A stretch of 7,988 nt of DNA, taken from Spirochaetaceae bacterium. Its GTDB lineage: Bacteria > Spirochaetota > Spirochaetia > DSM-27196 > SKKC01. Below are positions 1-6,082 of the stretch, piece after piece. The position numbers and the translations under genes were made by a program. Location of the stretch: positions 1-7,988 of the forward strand of contig PUOG01000108.1 of NCBI GenBank assembly GCA_003552745.1, in the 5' to 3' direction. Within the stretch, counting starts at the first letter, position 1; each line of letters starts with the position of its first letter. The notes below the pieces were generated by a model. The model searched no databases, had not been told where the DNA came from, and saw nothing but the letters and a program-made list of their open reading frames with translations.

Positions 1-716
1 AGCTGGACGGCACGCTCTTCGCTTATCTGCTTCGCTATCTTTCGCTCAGCGTGATAGAAGAACTCCGTCTCGCTCGGACACTGTTTGATGAGCTTATGCC
101 AGATTTCCTTTATCGCGCTGAACGACTTTTTGTTGATGTAGCGGTGTAGCGCTTTCTTGTAGTAGTTGACCGCTTCCTCGCGCTGATCGTTCGCTTCCTT
201 GTATTCGGCGAGTTGTTTCACGATGTCGGCTTCATCAAAATCTACGCGGATCAACCGCTCCCACACTTCGTAGCGTTTGTCGATCTGATTCTCGTTGTCG
301 TACGCTTCCGCGAGGGTGCGCAGCGCAAATCGGTTCTCTCCAAACGAAAGAATGCGTTCGCAGAGATAGCTCACAATGCGCCACTTGTGGTTATCCTTGA
401 AGATCTCGATCAGTGAGACAAGATTGCTGTCGTCTACCGTCTGTCGGGAAATACGAATCAAACCGGAGAGATAGAGCGCGATCAGACTGTTTTTCGTGTG
501 TTGCAGATGCTCGTTACAGAGAGAGAGAATGTCGTCCTCGAGCTCGTTTGAACTGATTTCGACGAGAAGCTTGTCGAGCTCCTGGAAGTTGGCGACGGTA
601 TAATTCTTCAGTGTTGCGCGCGTCCACTTCTCCTCGTTAAGCAGCTCGGTGACGCGATTCGTCAACTCATTCGTCGTCCCGGTGTTTCCTCGCTGTGTCG
701 TATCCGCAGTACTCAT
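1..716 (-). CDS. greA: Probable transcript cleavage/elongation factor GreA, long spirochaetal form (N-terminal part, cut by window edge)
   Basis: The minus strand is open from an ATG at 716 to the window edge (238 codons, no stop), so the gene is 3'-truncated here. The start has AAGGA about 10 nt upstream. The visible protein is wholly helical and TPR-like: a conserved-looking opening (LNEEKWTRATLKNYTVANF, about residues 22-40), a KDNHKWRIVSYLCERILSFG helix pair near 115-135, and TPR-type helices around 135-205 (WERLIRVDFDEADIV, EEAVNYYKKALHRYI, KEIWHKLIKQCP). From memory, spirochaetes carry a GreA of about 800-900 residues in which a long TPR-like region precedes the usual cleavage-factor domain, and this N-terminus resembles it. 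GreA-type factors rescue backtracked RNA polymerase by stimulating transcript cleavage. The catalytic GreA coiled coil itself would lie outside the window, so the name rests on the extension alone; another TPR protein is the alternative. It is the second gene of a unit with the TPR gene upstream. Confidence 0.68.
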   Translation of the reverse strand, partial: MSTADTTQRGNTGTTNELTNRVTELLNEEKWTRATLKNYTVANFQELDKLLVEISSNELEDDILSLCNEHLQHTKNSLIALYLSGLIRISRQTVDDSNLVSLIEIFKDNHKWRIVSYLCERILSFGENRFALRTLAEAYDNENQIDKRYEVWERLIRVDFDEADIVKQLAEYKEANDQREEAVNYYKKALHRYINKKSFSAIKEIWHKLIKQCPSETEFFYHAERKIAKQISEERAVQ

Positions 717-735
717 ACTATTTCTATCCTTCGTA

Positions 736-1689
736 TCAATGGGTGAAGGCCTCGTATGCCTTCAAGCTTAACTGTCGAATCTTGAGGCGAACTTCGTCAA
801 TCTTGCTGCGCTCTTCGCCGGTGTTCACATAGTGATCGATAAGCCAGAAGTACCGGTTAATGAGCCTGGCCTTCTTCGCGCTGTCGATTTCGCTGTGTTC
901 ATGTACTTCTCGTTCGAGCGCGTAGATACTCTGACGTAGTTTACCATACTCGATCGATCGTAACTCCCGTTTCACCGAAAATACTCCGTAAACAACCCCA
1001 TAGATCGGTATCCATTCAGCGAGCACGGGCTGTTCATAGCCCTCATCACGGACCCTGTCGATTAACCGTCGAATCAACGGCGATTCGAGTGAATCAAGAT
1101 CGATACGACTCGGCGATATGAAAAAGGCCTCGCGAAAGAACGCTTTCGCCTTTTGGGTTTCGTTTATCAGCGCGTAGCAGTCGGCCAACTCTGCAAGAAT
1201 AGCAGCATCGTCACGACGGTGTGTGCCGGCCTGCTCGAGCCTCTGCCGGGCTATGTCGTAGTGACCGAGGGCCTTGTGGCAACGCCCTATCCGAAGCAAC
1301 AGTTCGGCGTCGGCCCCACCGGAGCTGTCAAGCAACGACTCGAACCGCTCCCTGGCCATCCCGAATACATGTGCCCGTATCGAAGCCATCCATGGCTCCG
1401 AGGCTGTTCCTACACGCTCAACGAATCTGCTGAATGTCTTCCATTGCGACAGCAGGTACTCACCCTGCTCAAACTCGCTGCCGATCTGTTGGAGAAGCGC
1501 CTCCCGTTCCTTCCAGAAGTTGGCGTATTTCAGAGTCGTCGCTACATCCGGATGATCGAAGTCCAGCGCCAACGCATGTTCGAGGTGCTCAATCGCCGAA
1601 TCGGTGCGGTGTGCGACGAGATCCTCGTGAGCGCGATCCAGAAGTTCATTGAGTGAGTCACCCTGAGGGATCGTGTCATGCGCGGCCAT
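736..1689 (-). CDS. TPR-like cytoplasmic protein of unknown function, upstream of greA
   Basis: A 317-residue protein with no signal peptide or obvious membrane segment, so probably cytoplasmic. Helix pairs of TPR type occur at about residues 12-45 (LDRAHEDLVAHRTDSAIEHL) and 127-195 (LLLRIGRCHKALGHYDIARQ, then AAILAELADCYALINETQKA). The last hundred residues are not TPR-like: an aromatic patch at 225-238 (EWIPIYGVVYGVFS) followed by charged helices to the end. The ATG at 1689 has AGAGG only 3 nt upstream, a short spacing, but no better start is visible. A strong promoter lies directly upstream at 1720-1747. The stop is 19 bp before the start of the probable greA, so the two are almost certainly co-transcribed, and both are helical-repeat proteins. 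I do not recognise a characterised family; a role with RNA polymerase or GreA is only inferred from position. Confidence 0.85.
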   Translation of the reverse strand: MAAHDTIPQGDSLNELLDRAHEDLVAHRTDSAIEHLEHALALDFDHPDVATTLKYANFWKEREALLQQIGSEFEQGEYLLSQWKTFSRFVERVGTASEPWMASIRAHVFGMARERFESLLDSSGGADAELLLRIGRCHKALGHYDIARQRLEQAGTHRRDDAAILAELADCYALINETQKAKAFFREAFFISPSRIDLDSLESPLIRRLIDRVRDEGYEQPVLAEWIPIYGVVYGVFSVKRELRSIEYGKLRQSIYALEREVHEHSEIDSAKKARLINRYFWLIDHYVNTGEERSKIDEVRLKIRQLSLKAYEAFTH

Positions 1690-1719
1690 AAACCTCTATT
1701 TTTCAACCGGTGTTTTCCA

Positions 1720-1747
1720 ATTATATCAATGCACACCGCTTCGTCAA
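1720..1747 (-). promoter_or_regulatory. Sigma-70-type promoter for the TPR-greA unit
   Basis: On the minus strand TTGACG (1747-1742) is followed by a 16-bp spacer and TATAAT (1725-1720). The -10 is preceded by TGA, giving an extended -10 (TGnTATAAT). A transcript would start near 1712-1714, leaving a leader of about 24 nt that contains the AGAGG of the TPR gene. This is the best match to a housekeeping promoter in the window. No experimental support is available. Confidence 0.75.
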
Positions 1748-1762
1748 CGTAACGTAGCGGCT

Positions 1763-1791
1763 CCACGCCTTTCCGTGGCTTCTATTCACGG
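1763..1791. promoter_or_regulatory. Overlapping small inverted repeats upstream of rpe
   Basis: CCACG (1763-1767) can pair with CGTGG (1774-1778). The overlapping CCGTG (1773-1777) can instead pair with CACGG (1787-1791). The arms are only 5 bp, so they are weak evidence for an operator or RNA switch. They sit between the two divergent start regions, just upstream of a possible rpe -10 hexamer, where a repressor or activator could act. Confidence 0.25.
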
Positions 1792-1793
1792 TC

Positions 1794-1799
1794 TATTAT
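1794..1799 (+). promoter_or_regulatory. Possible -10 hexamer of rpe
   Basis: TATTAT matches TATAAT at five of six positions and ends 7 nt before the ATG at 1807. If used, transcription would begin at or next to that ATG, the transcript would be leaderless, and the upstream ATG at 1798 (which lies inside the hexamer) could not be translated. No good -35 is present 16-18 bp upstream, so an activator would be needed or the match is chance. Confidence 0.35.
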
Positions 1800-1806
1800 G
1801 GCATTT

Positions 1807-2499
1807 ATGAGTTCTGTACGCACCCTCATCGCTCCAAGCATTCTCGCCGCCGACTTTGCACGTATCGGATCTGCAATCGAGGCGGCAGAGCAGGCAGGCG
1901 CCGACTGGATACATCTCGACGTAATGGATGGTCATTTTGTGCCGAACCTGACCTTCGGACCCAAGATGGTCGCCGACATCCGCAAGCTCACCGAGCTGCC
2001 GCTCGATGTACATCTGATGGTAGATAATCCGGGTGAGTTGCTGGAGAAGTACATTGATGCGGGCGCGGACTACCTGACCTTCCACGCAGAGGCGGAGACG
2101 CATATCCACCGGTTAATCCAGCGCATACGCAACGCCGGATGTCGACCGGGGGTAGCGATCGTACCGTCGACGCCGATCGACGCGCTGTCGTGTATTCTCT
2201 CGGACATCGATCTCGCTCTTGTGATGACCGTTAACCCTGGATTCGGCGGGCAAACACTTATCGAAGGGTGTCTCCGCAAGGTGGAAGAACTGTGTGAAGA
2301 GCGATCGAAAGCGGGAGCCTCCTTTCTCATTGAAGCCGACGGTGGAGTAAGTCCGGAAACCGCCGCGCGCTGTCGGCATGCAGGTTTCGACGTTCTCGTC
2401 GCCGGAAGTGCCGTGTTCGGTGCTTCCGATATGGAACGAGCGGTAGCGCAGCTTCGCACCGCATCGCTTGATTCATCGCCGACTGGTGACGACACTTGA
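1807..2499 (+). CDS. rpe: Ribulose-phosphate 3-epimerase
   Basis: Interconverts D-ribulose 5-phosphate and D-xylulose 5-phosphate in the non-oxidative pentose phosphate pathway; cytoplasmic TIM-barrel metalloenzyme. All family signatures are present: APSILAADF near the start, IHLDVMDGHFVPNLTFGP, VHLMVDNP, the phosphate loop TVNPGFGGQ, EADGGVSPET and AGSAVFGA. Counting from the upstream ATG at 1798, the metal ligands are His39, Asp41, His72 and Asp181, where Asp41 and Asp181 are the acid/base pair. The conserved Ser14 and Met43, Met74 and Met143 are also present. Length of 230-233 residues is normal (about 220). Two in-frame starts compete, 1798 and 1807; neither has a Shine-Dalgarno sequence. 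I chose 1807 because it leaves an N-terminus of family-like length and lies 7 nt after a TATTAT hexamer. It heads a plus-strand operon that runs through dtd; the next gene starts 19 bp after its stop. Confidence 0.97.
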   Translation: MSSVRTLIAPSILAADFARIGSAIEAAEQAGADWIHLDVMDGHFVPNLTFGPKMVADIRKLTELPLDVHLMVDNPGELLEKYIDAGADYLTFHAEAETHIHRLIQRIRNAGCRPGVAIVPSTPIDALSCILSDIDLALVMTVNPGFGGQTLIEGCLRKVEELCEERSKAGASFLIEADGGVSPETAARCRHAGFDVLVAGSAVFGASDMERAVAQLRTASLDSSPTGDDT

Positions 2500-2518
2500 T
2501 ACTGAGGAGATGTGCGTC

Positions 2519-3337
2519 ATGCGGAAAATCGGTACAATCGGCCTGCTGCTTCTGATCGCCGCCGTCACGGTGGCGGCGGATTCACCGCGAGAACGCTTCG
2601 AGAGTGCGATCGATGCGTTTGGTGACGGTGAGTATGAGGCGGCGGCCGAGTTATTCGACTCGCTCGTAGAGGAGGATACGGAGTTCTCCCGTGACGCGCT
2701 CTATTGGAGTGGGCGCTCCTTCATGGCCGCCGAGCGATTCGATGCCGCGGACGCGCGTTTCGAGCGTTTCATTGCCGAGTATCCCGATCACGAATACGCC
2801 GAGGCCGCTGCGTATCATCGAGGACGGGCGGCATTTCTCGATAATGACTATGAGGCCGCCTTGCGCCGATTCGACCGGTTTCTCGAAGAGTCGCCCGGCT
2901 CCGACTACGCCGGGAATGCATTCTACTGGAGCGGCGAAAGCCTCATGTCGCTCGGACGCTACGACGAGGCGAGGGAACTTTTTCAGACGGTCGTCGTCGA
3001 CCATCCCCGCAGTTTTCGTGTGGAAGCAGCACGATACCGGTTGGAGCTTATCGACTTGAGCCGTCGCGAGCGCGAACTGCTCGAGCTTTTGCGCTGGAGT
3101 AATGAAGAGCAGCTGCGCCTTGCGGCGGAACTACGGCAGCGGGAGCGCGAGTACCACCAGGCTGTCGACGGATATCGGAGGCAACTGAGAGAGCTGGAGG
3201 ACGACCCGGAGCAGCGTGTGGAAGCGGACGATTTACAAGAGCGCGAGCGTCAGCTCGAAGAGCGGCTCGAGGCGGTGCGGCTGCGCGAGGAAGCGGTTGA
3301 GCTTCTCGAGTCGCTCGAAGAGCCGGAAGGTCGGTAG
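2519..3337 (+). CDS. Secreted TPR protein with C-terminal coiled coil
   Basis: A 272-residue exported protein of unknown function. Residues 1-20 form a Sec signal peptide (MRK, then GLLLLIAAVTVAA) with likely cleavage after an AxA-type site near residue 20. There is no lipobox cysteine, so it is periplasmic or surface-associated rather than a lipoprotein. About four TPRs follow (roughly 24-57, 58-95, 96-132, 133-168); the second and fourth share AxYWSGxS/M-type helices (ALYWSGRSFM, AFYWSGESLM). From about 175 to 268 the chain is a highly charged Arg/Glu/Leu coiled coil. The start at 2519 has GAGGAG 9 nt upstream; longer in-frame starts at 2468 and 2510 lack this and would spoil the signal peptide. 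TPRs of this kind resemble those of YbgF/CpoB and BamD, but CpoB has its coil before the TPRs, here it is after. Only 2 bp separate it from the next gene, so the products are probably functionally linked. Confidence 0.9.
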   Translation: MRKIGTIGLLLLIAAVTVAADSPRERFESAIDAFGDGEYEAAAELFDSLVEEDTEFSRDALYWSGRSFMAAERFDAADARFERFIAEYPDHEYAEAAAYHRGRAAFLDNDYEAALRRFDRFLEESPGSDYAGNAFYWSGESLMSLGRYDEARELFQTVVVDHPRSFRVEAARYRLELIDLSRRERELLELLRWSNEEQLRLAAELRQREREYHQAVDGYRRQLRELEDDPEQRVEADDLQERERQLEERLEAVRLREEAVELLESLEEPEGR

Positions 3338-3339
3338 CC

Positions 3340-4437
3340 ATGACTGTAGGTAGTACAAGACGGTTGCTTGTGGTGCTCCTGCTCGCCCTGTTGCCGGGCA
3401 TATTGAGTGCGCATCCGCGCACCGAGGGTGCGCATCCGCGCACCGAGATCGGCCAATTCGCGATCGAAACCGACGGAACACTCGGTTTACCTCGCGTGAG
3501 TCTGCTCGACGACGAGCGACCGATACCGCTGTGGTCGCCGGTTTCTATCGATTCGAGTGCGGTATATGTTCGTATCGGGAACACGGTTGAATCACTTTCG
3601 GATGGATCGCCCTCGGTGCGCGGGGAAGTGATCGAGGACGACACGTCGTTCACGGTGCGTTGGCGAGTACAAGAAGTCGAAATCGATCTTTCGTTCGTAT
3701 CGCACGAAGACTACGCCGAAGGCGACTTCGCTTTGCGTATGCAGATCTCGAATCAGGGGCCGCGCAGCCGGTCGGTCGGCGTACGATATTTGATCGATAC
3801 GTGGTTCGGCGAGCATTCGGAGACTCACTTCGAAACCGGAAGCGGTCACGTAGTCACCGCCGAACGCAACTTCACTCCGGACGACGCGGCGGTAATCAGT
3901 AAAGGACCGGACGGTGTCTTTGCACTTCGGCTCGATCGGGGGACGCAACCTTCGAAGGTTGCGGTCGCAAACCGCCAAAGACTCTCGGATGCCGGATGGA
4001 CATACTCAACGGGGCGAGAGCGAGGTTTCAGTCTTCCGCCGTTCTCGGTCCAAGACAGCGCACTTCACGTAGTGTACGACCGTACGGAGCTCCAACCGGG
4101 AGATACGCACACAATCGAGACATGGTTCAGTGCGGGAATCGACGAAGTTCGCGTGGCACGTGAGGAGCGTGAAGAAGCGGTCGACGATCCCGACCGACCT
4201 TCCGCACGCGAACCGGAGGTCGTTTCTCCGGTTACACCGTCTCCCGTTATTCCGACCGAGGAACCGGAAGATGCCGATCCTGAAGTGACCGATTCAACGG
4301 AGATCGCGCGTGAGCTGCGCAACGCACTCGAGCAACTCCGGGAGATTTCGGACGGGCAACGACGCGCGGAACCCGGTGAGCTGGAGGAACTTCGAGAAAC
4401 CATTGAACGCCTGCGCCGGGAACGTGATAGACTTTAG
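3340..4437 (+). CDS. Secreted beta-rich protein with coiled-coil C-terminus, unknown function
   Basis: A 365-residue exported protein. An N-terminal signal peptide (Arg7-Arg8, then LLVVLLLALLPGILSA) is probably cleaved after Ala24. Mature residues about 38-272 are rich in alternating hydrophobic strands, including FALRMQISNQ and VRYLIDTWFGE near 130-157, and look like a beta-sandwich. A Pro/Glu/Asp/Thr-rich linker follows at about 278-320, then a charged coiled coil (about 320-365) ending in RERDRL. Just after the predicted cleavage site a seven-residue unit AHPRTEG/AHPRTEI is repeated, encoded by a perfect DNA repeat. The ATG has GGAAGG 9 nt upstream, inside the end of the previous gene. The gene lies 2 bp after the TPR/coiled-coil gene; both carry C-terminal coiled coils, so direct interaction is plausible. 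I do not recognise a named family. Confidence 0.88.
   Translation: MTVGSTRRLLVVLLLALLPGILSAHPRTEGAHPRTEIGQFAIETDGTLGLPRVSLLDDERPIPLWSPVSIDSSAVYVRIGNTVESLSDGSPSVRGEVIEDDTSFTVRWRVQEVEIDLSFVSHEDYAEGDFALRMQISNQGPRSRSVGVRYLIDTWFGEHSETHFETGSGHVVTAERNFTPDDAAVISKGPDGVFALRLDRGTQPSKVAVANRQRLSDAGWTYSTGRERGFSLPPFSVQDSALHVVYDRTELQPGDTHTIETWFSAGIDEVRVAREEREEAVDDPDRPSAREPEVVSPVTPSPVIPTEEPEDADPEVTDSTEIARELRNALEQLREISDGQRRAEPGELEELRETIERLRRERDRL
3407..3447 (+). repeat. Perfect 21-bp-period tandem duplication, each copy a small palindrome
   Basis: A 20-nt unit at 3407-3426 recurs exactly at 3428-3447 (period 21, so the reading frame is kept and AHPRTE is duplicated). Within each copy GTGCGC and GCGCAC flank ATCC, a perfect 6-bp stem with 4-nt loop (3407-3422 and 3428-3443). 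It sits at the predicted mature N-terminus of the secreted protein. Confidence 0.9.
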
Positions 4438-4468
4438 CGGATAGCGCGGTATCGGGTGTGATGGTGCG

Positions 4469-5593
4469 ATGAAAAAGAAAGAGACGCCCCTTGAGAAAGC
4501 GTATCGTCTGTATCGCGCGAAAGAGTACGCGAAGGTAATCGCACTTCTCGAGCCACAGGTGTTCATGTACCGCGAGAACAGTGATTTCTACCATGTGCTC
4601 GGGTTGGCCTGCCTGCACACCGGTGATGTAGGAGGGGCTCACTCCTACTTGATGCGATGCACGCAGATAGACTCCGACGCGATCGCTCCGCGCCTTGCGC
4701 TCGCCGCATGTCACCTGAAACGCAGAGACACCGAAGCTGCACTTCAACTCTGGCTGGAGATCCTCGACGAGGATCCGGACAACCGTATGGCCCAGCGAGG
4801 TCTGAGTGTTCTTCGACACGGTCCTCAAAGCGACGAGGTGCTGCGCTACCGTGATTCCGATCGTCTCGCCACACTTTTTCCGGACATTCGTCGTCCGGTG
4901 GCGTGGCGGAAACTCGCGCTCATCGGCGCAATTATTGTCGTTGGCGTGGTAATAATCCCTGTTTTTGCTCCGGCGCTACTTGGATCCGCCGGCGATCTGC
5001 TACGTGGGGAGAGCGATCTGCCGCATCGCGAAGGGGTGGAATACGCCGAGGTCGAATCGGGTGACCGTATTACGAGCGTAGACCCGGACTCGGATGTCCG
5101 CTACGAACTCAGCGAGTCGCAGATCGAGCAGACGTTCGTTGATATTCGCGACTACTTCCTCGAAGAGCGCGACAATCTGGCGAATCGGGAGATCAATCGT
5201 ATAGTGCACTCGAACGCCTCGACCAGGTTGAAAGAGCGGGCGAGAACGCTCCAGAGTTATCTCAATACGCCGAGTTTCGCCGATTTTCGCGACGGTTTCT
5301 CATACGATGAAGTGGTCGCCGATCCGTATCTCTATGAGGGAAGCTACGTGCGGTGGCGCGGTCGGGCGAGTAATATCGACATTTCCGACGACCGGATTCT
5401 CTTCGATTTCCTCGTGGGGTATGAGGATGGGAGACAGCTAGACGGCATTGTTCCCGCGCGATTCGATTTCGCTGTACGCGTCGATTCGAGATACGCGATC
5501 GAGCTACTCGCACGCGTGGAACGTGTCGATGATGATTCGATTCAGTTGCGCGGCGTCAGCGCTCGCATCCTCGGACCGGCCGAAGGCTCGTAG
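4469..5593 (+). CDS. Membrane-anchored TPR protein with extracytoplasmic OB-like domain
   Basis: A 374-residue protein. Residues about 5-112 are TPR-like helices (EKAYRLYRAKEYAKVIALLE; DFYHVLGLACLHTGDVGGAHSY shortened; LALAACHLKRRDTEAALQLW) with no signal peptide. One membrane segment at about 148-171 (LALIGAIIVVGVVIIPVFAPAL) is preceded by RRPVAWRK, so the TPRs should be cytoplasmic and the rest outside. After a helical stretch (215-265), residues about 280-370 form a beta-rich domain (LYEGSYVRWRGRASN, ILFDFLVGYEDG, AIELLARVERV) that I read as OB-fold-like, by pattern only. The start lacks a strong Shine-Dalgarno sequence (GGGTG 10 nt upstream). It lies 31 bp after the secreted beta protein in the same operon and could link cytoplasmic partners with the two exported proteins. 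Spirochaetes contain similar TPR membrane proteins of unknown role. Confidence 0.88.
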   Translation: MKKKETPLEKAYRLYRAKEYAKVIALLEPQVFMYRENSDFYHVLGLACLHTGDVGGAHSYLMRCTQIDSDAIAPRLALAACHLKRRDTEAALQLWLEILDEDPDNRMAQRGLSVLRHGPQSDEVLRYRDSDRLATLFPDIRRPVAWRKLALIGAIIVVGVVIIPVFAPALLGSAGDLLRGESDLPHREGVEYAEVESGDRITSVDPDSDVRYELSESQIEQTFVDIRDYFLEERDNLANREINRIVHSNASTRLKERARTLQSYLNTPSFADFRDGFSYDEVVADPYLYEGSYVRWRGRASNIDISDDRILFDFLVGYEDGRQLDGIVPARFDFAVRVDSRYAIELLARVERVDDDSIQLRGVSARILGPAEGS

Positions 5594-5632
5594 CCGAGCC
5601 CGAGTAAGCGAGTGGCGATGGAGATGTCGTAG

Positions 5633-6082
5633 GTGAGAGCGGTAGTACAGCGGGTATTGAGGGCCTCCGTGTCGGTCGACGGTGCAGTGAGCGGCCGCAT
5701 CGGCGAAGGTCTCGTGGTGCTCGTGGGTGTGAACCGCGACGACACCGAGAGCGATGTCCGGTATATCGCTTCGAAAATCGCTTCGCTGCGTATCTTTAAT
5801 GACGACTCCGGTAAACTGAACAGAAGCATCATCGAAAGCGGAGGAGCAGTTCTCTGCATATCGCAGTTCACGCTTCACGGAGATGCACGGAAAGGGCGGC
5901 GGCCGAGCTACAACGGTGCCGCGCCGCCGGAGACAGCCGAAACGCTCTTCGACGCAGTCTGCGACAACCTTCGCGGCGAAGGGTTGACGGTCGAAACCGG
6001 TGTGTTCGGAGCGAAGATGCAGGTGGAAATCATAGGTGATGGTCCGGTAACCATCCTTCTCGATTCACAGAAAGAGTTTTAG
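5633..6082 (+). CDS. dtd: D-aminoacyl-tRNA deacylase
   Basis: Hydrolyses D-amino acids (D-Tyr and others) from mischarged tRNAs, recycling the tRNA; also removes Gly from tRNA-Ala in known homologues. It is a cytoplasmic homodimer. The 149-residue length is typical (about 145-150). Family signatures are complete: MRAVVQRVLRASVSVDG at the N-terminus, LRIFNDDSGKLNRS near 52-65, SQFTLHGDARKGRRPSY (77-93, the active-site SQFT motif), and GVFGAKMQVEI followed by GDGPVT with the Gly137-Pro138 pair expected to form the cross-subunit Gly-cisPro specificity motif. The start codon is GTG at 5633, with GGAG 9 nt upstream; it puts MRAVVQRV exactly at the N-terminus, as in the family. Last gene of the rpe operon, 39 bp after the TPR membrane protein. 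Its last five codons and stop overlap the 3' end of prs. Confidence 0.97.
   Translation: MRAVVQRVLRASVSVDGAVSGRIGEGLVVLVGVNRDDTESDVRYIASKIASLRIFNDDSGKLNRSIIESGGAVLCISQFTLHGDARKGRRPSYNGAAPPETAETLFDAVCDNLRGEGLTVETGVFGAKMQVEIIGDGPVTILLDSQKEF

Noticed and set aside
1153..1656. Plus-strand reading frame of 167 codons inside the TPR gene
   Set aside because: Antisense shadow; the minus strand shows TPR helices, a promoter and operon spacing.
2468..2518. Longer start for the secreted TPR gene (ATG at 2468 or 2510)
   Set aside because: The 2468 start overlaps the end of rpe and buries the signal peptide. The 2510 ATG directly abuts GAGGAG, leaving no spacing. The 2519 ATG has ideal 9-nt spacing.
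3048..3653. Minus-strand reading frame of 201 codons across the 3337/3340 gene junction
   Set aside because: Pro/Arg/Ser/Ala-rich shadow of two well-supported plus-strand genes.
4247..4828. Minus-strand reading frame of 193 codons spanning 4437-4469
   Set aside because: It overlaps two plus-strand genes with a signal-peptide/TPR architecture and shows no family motif.
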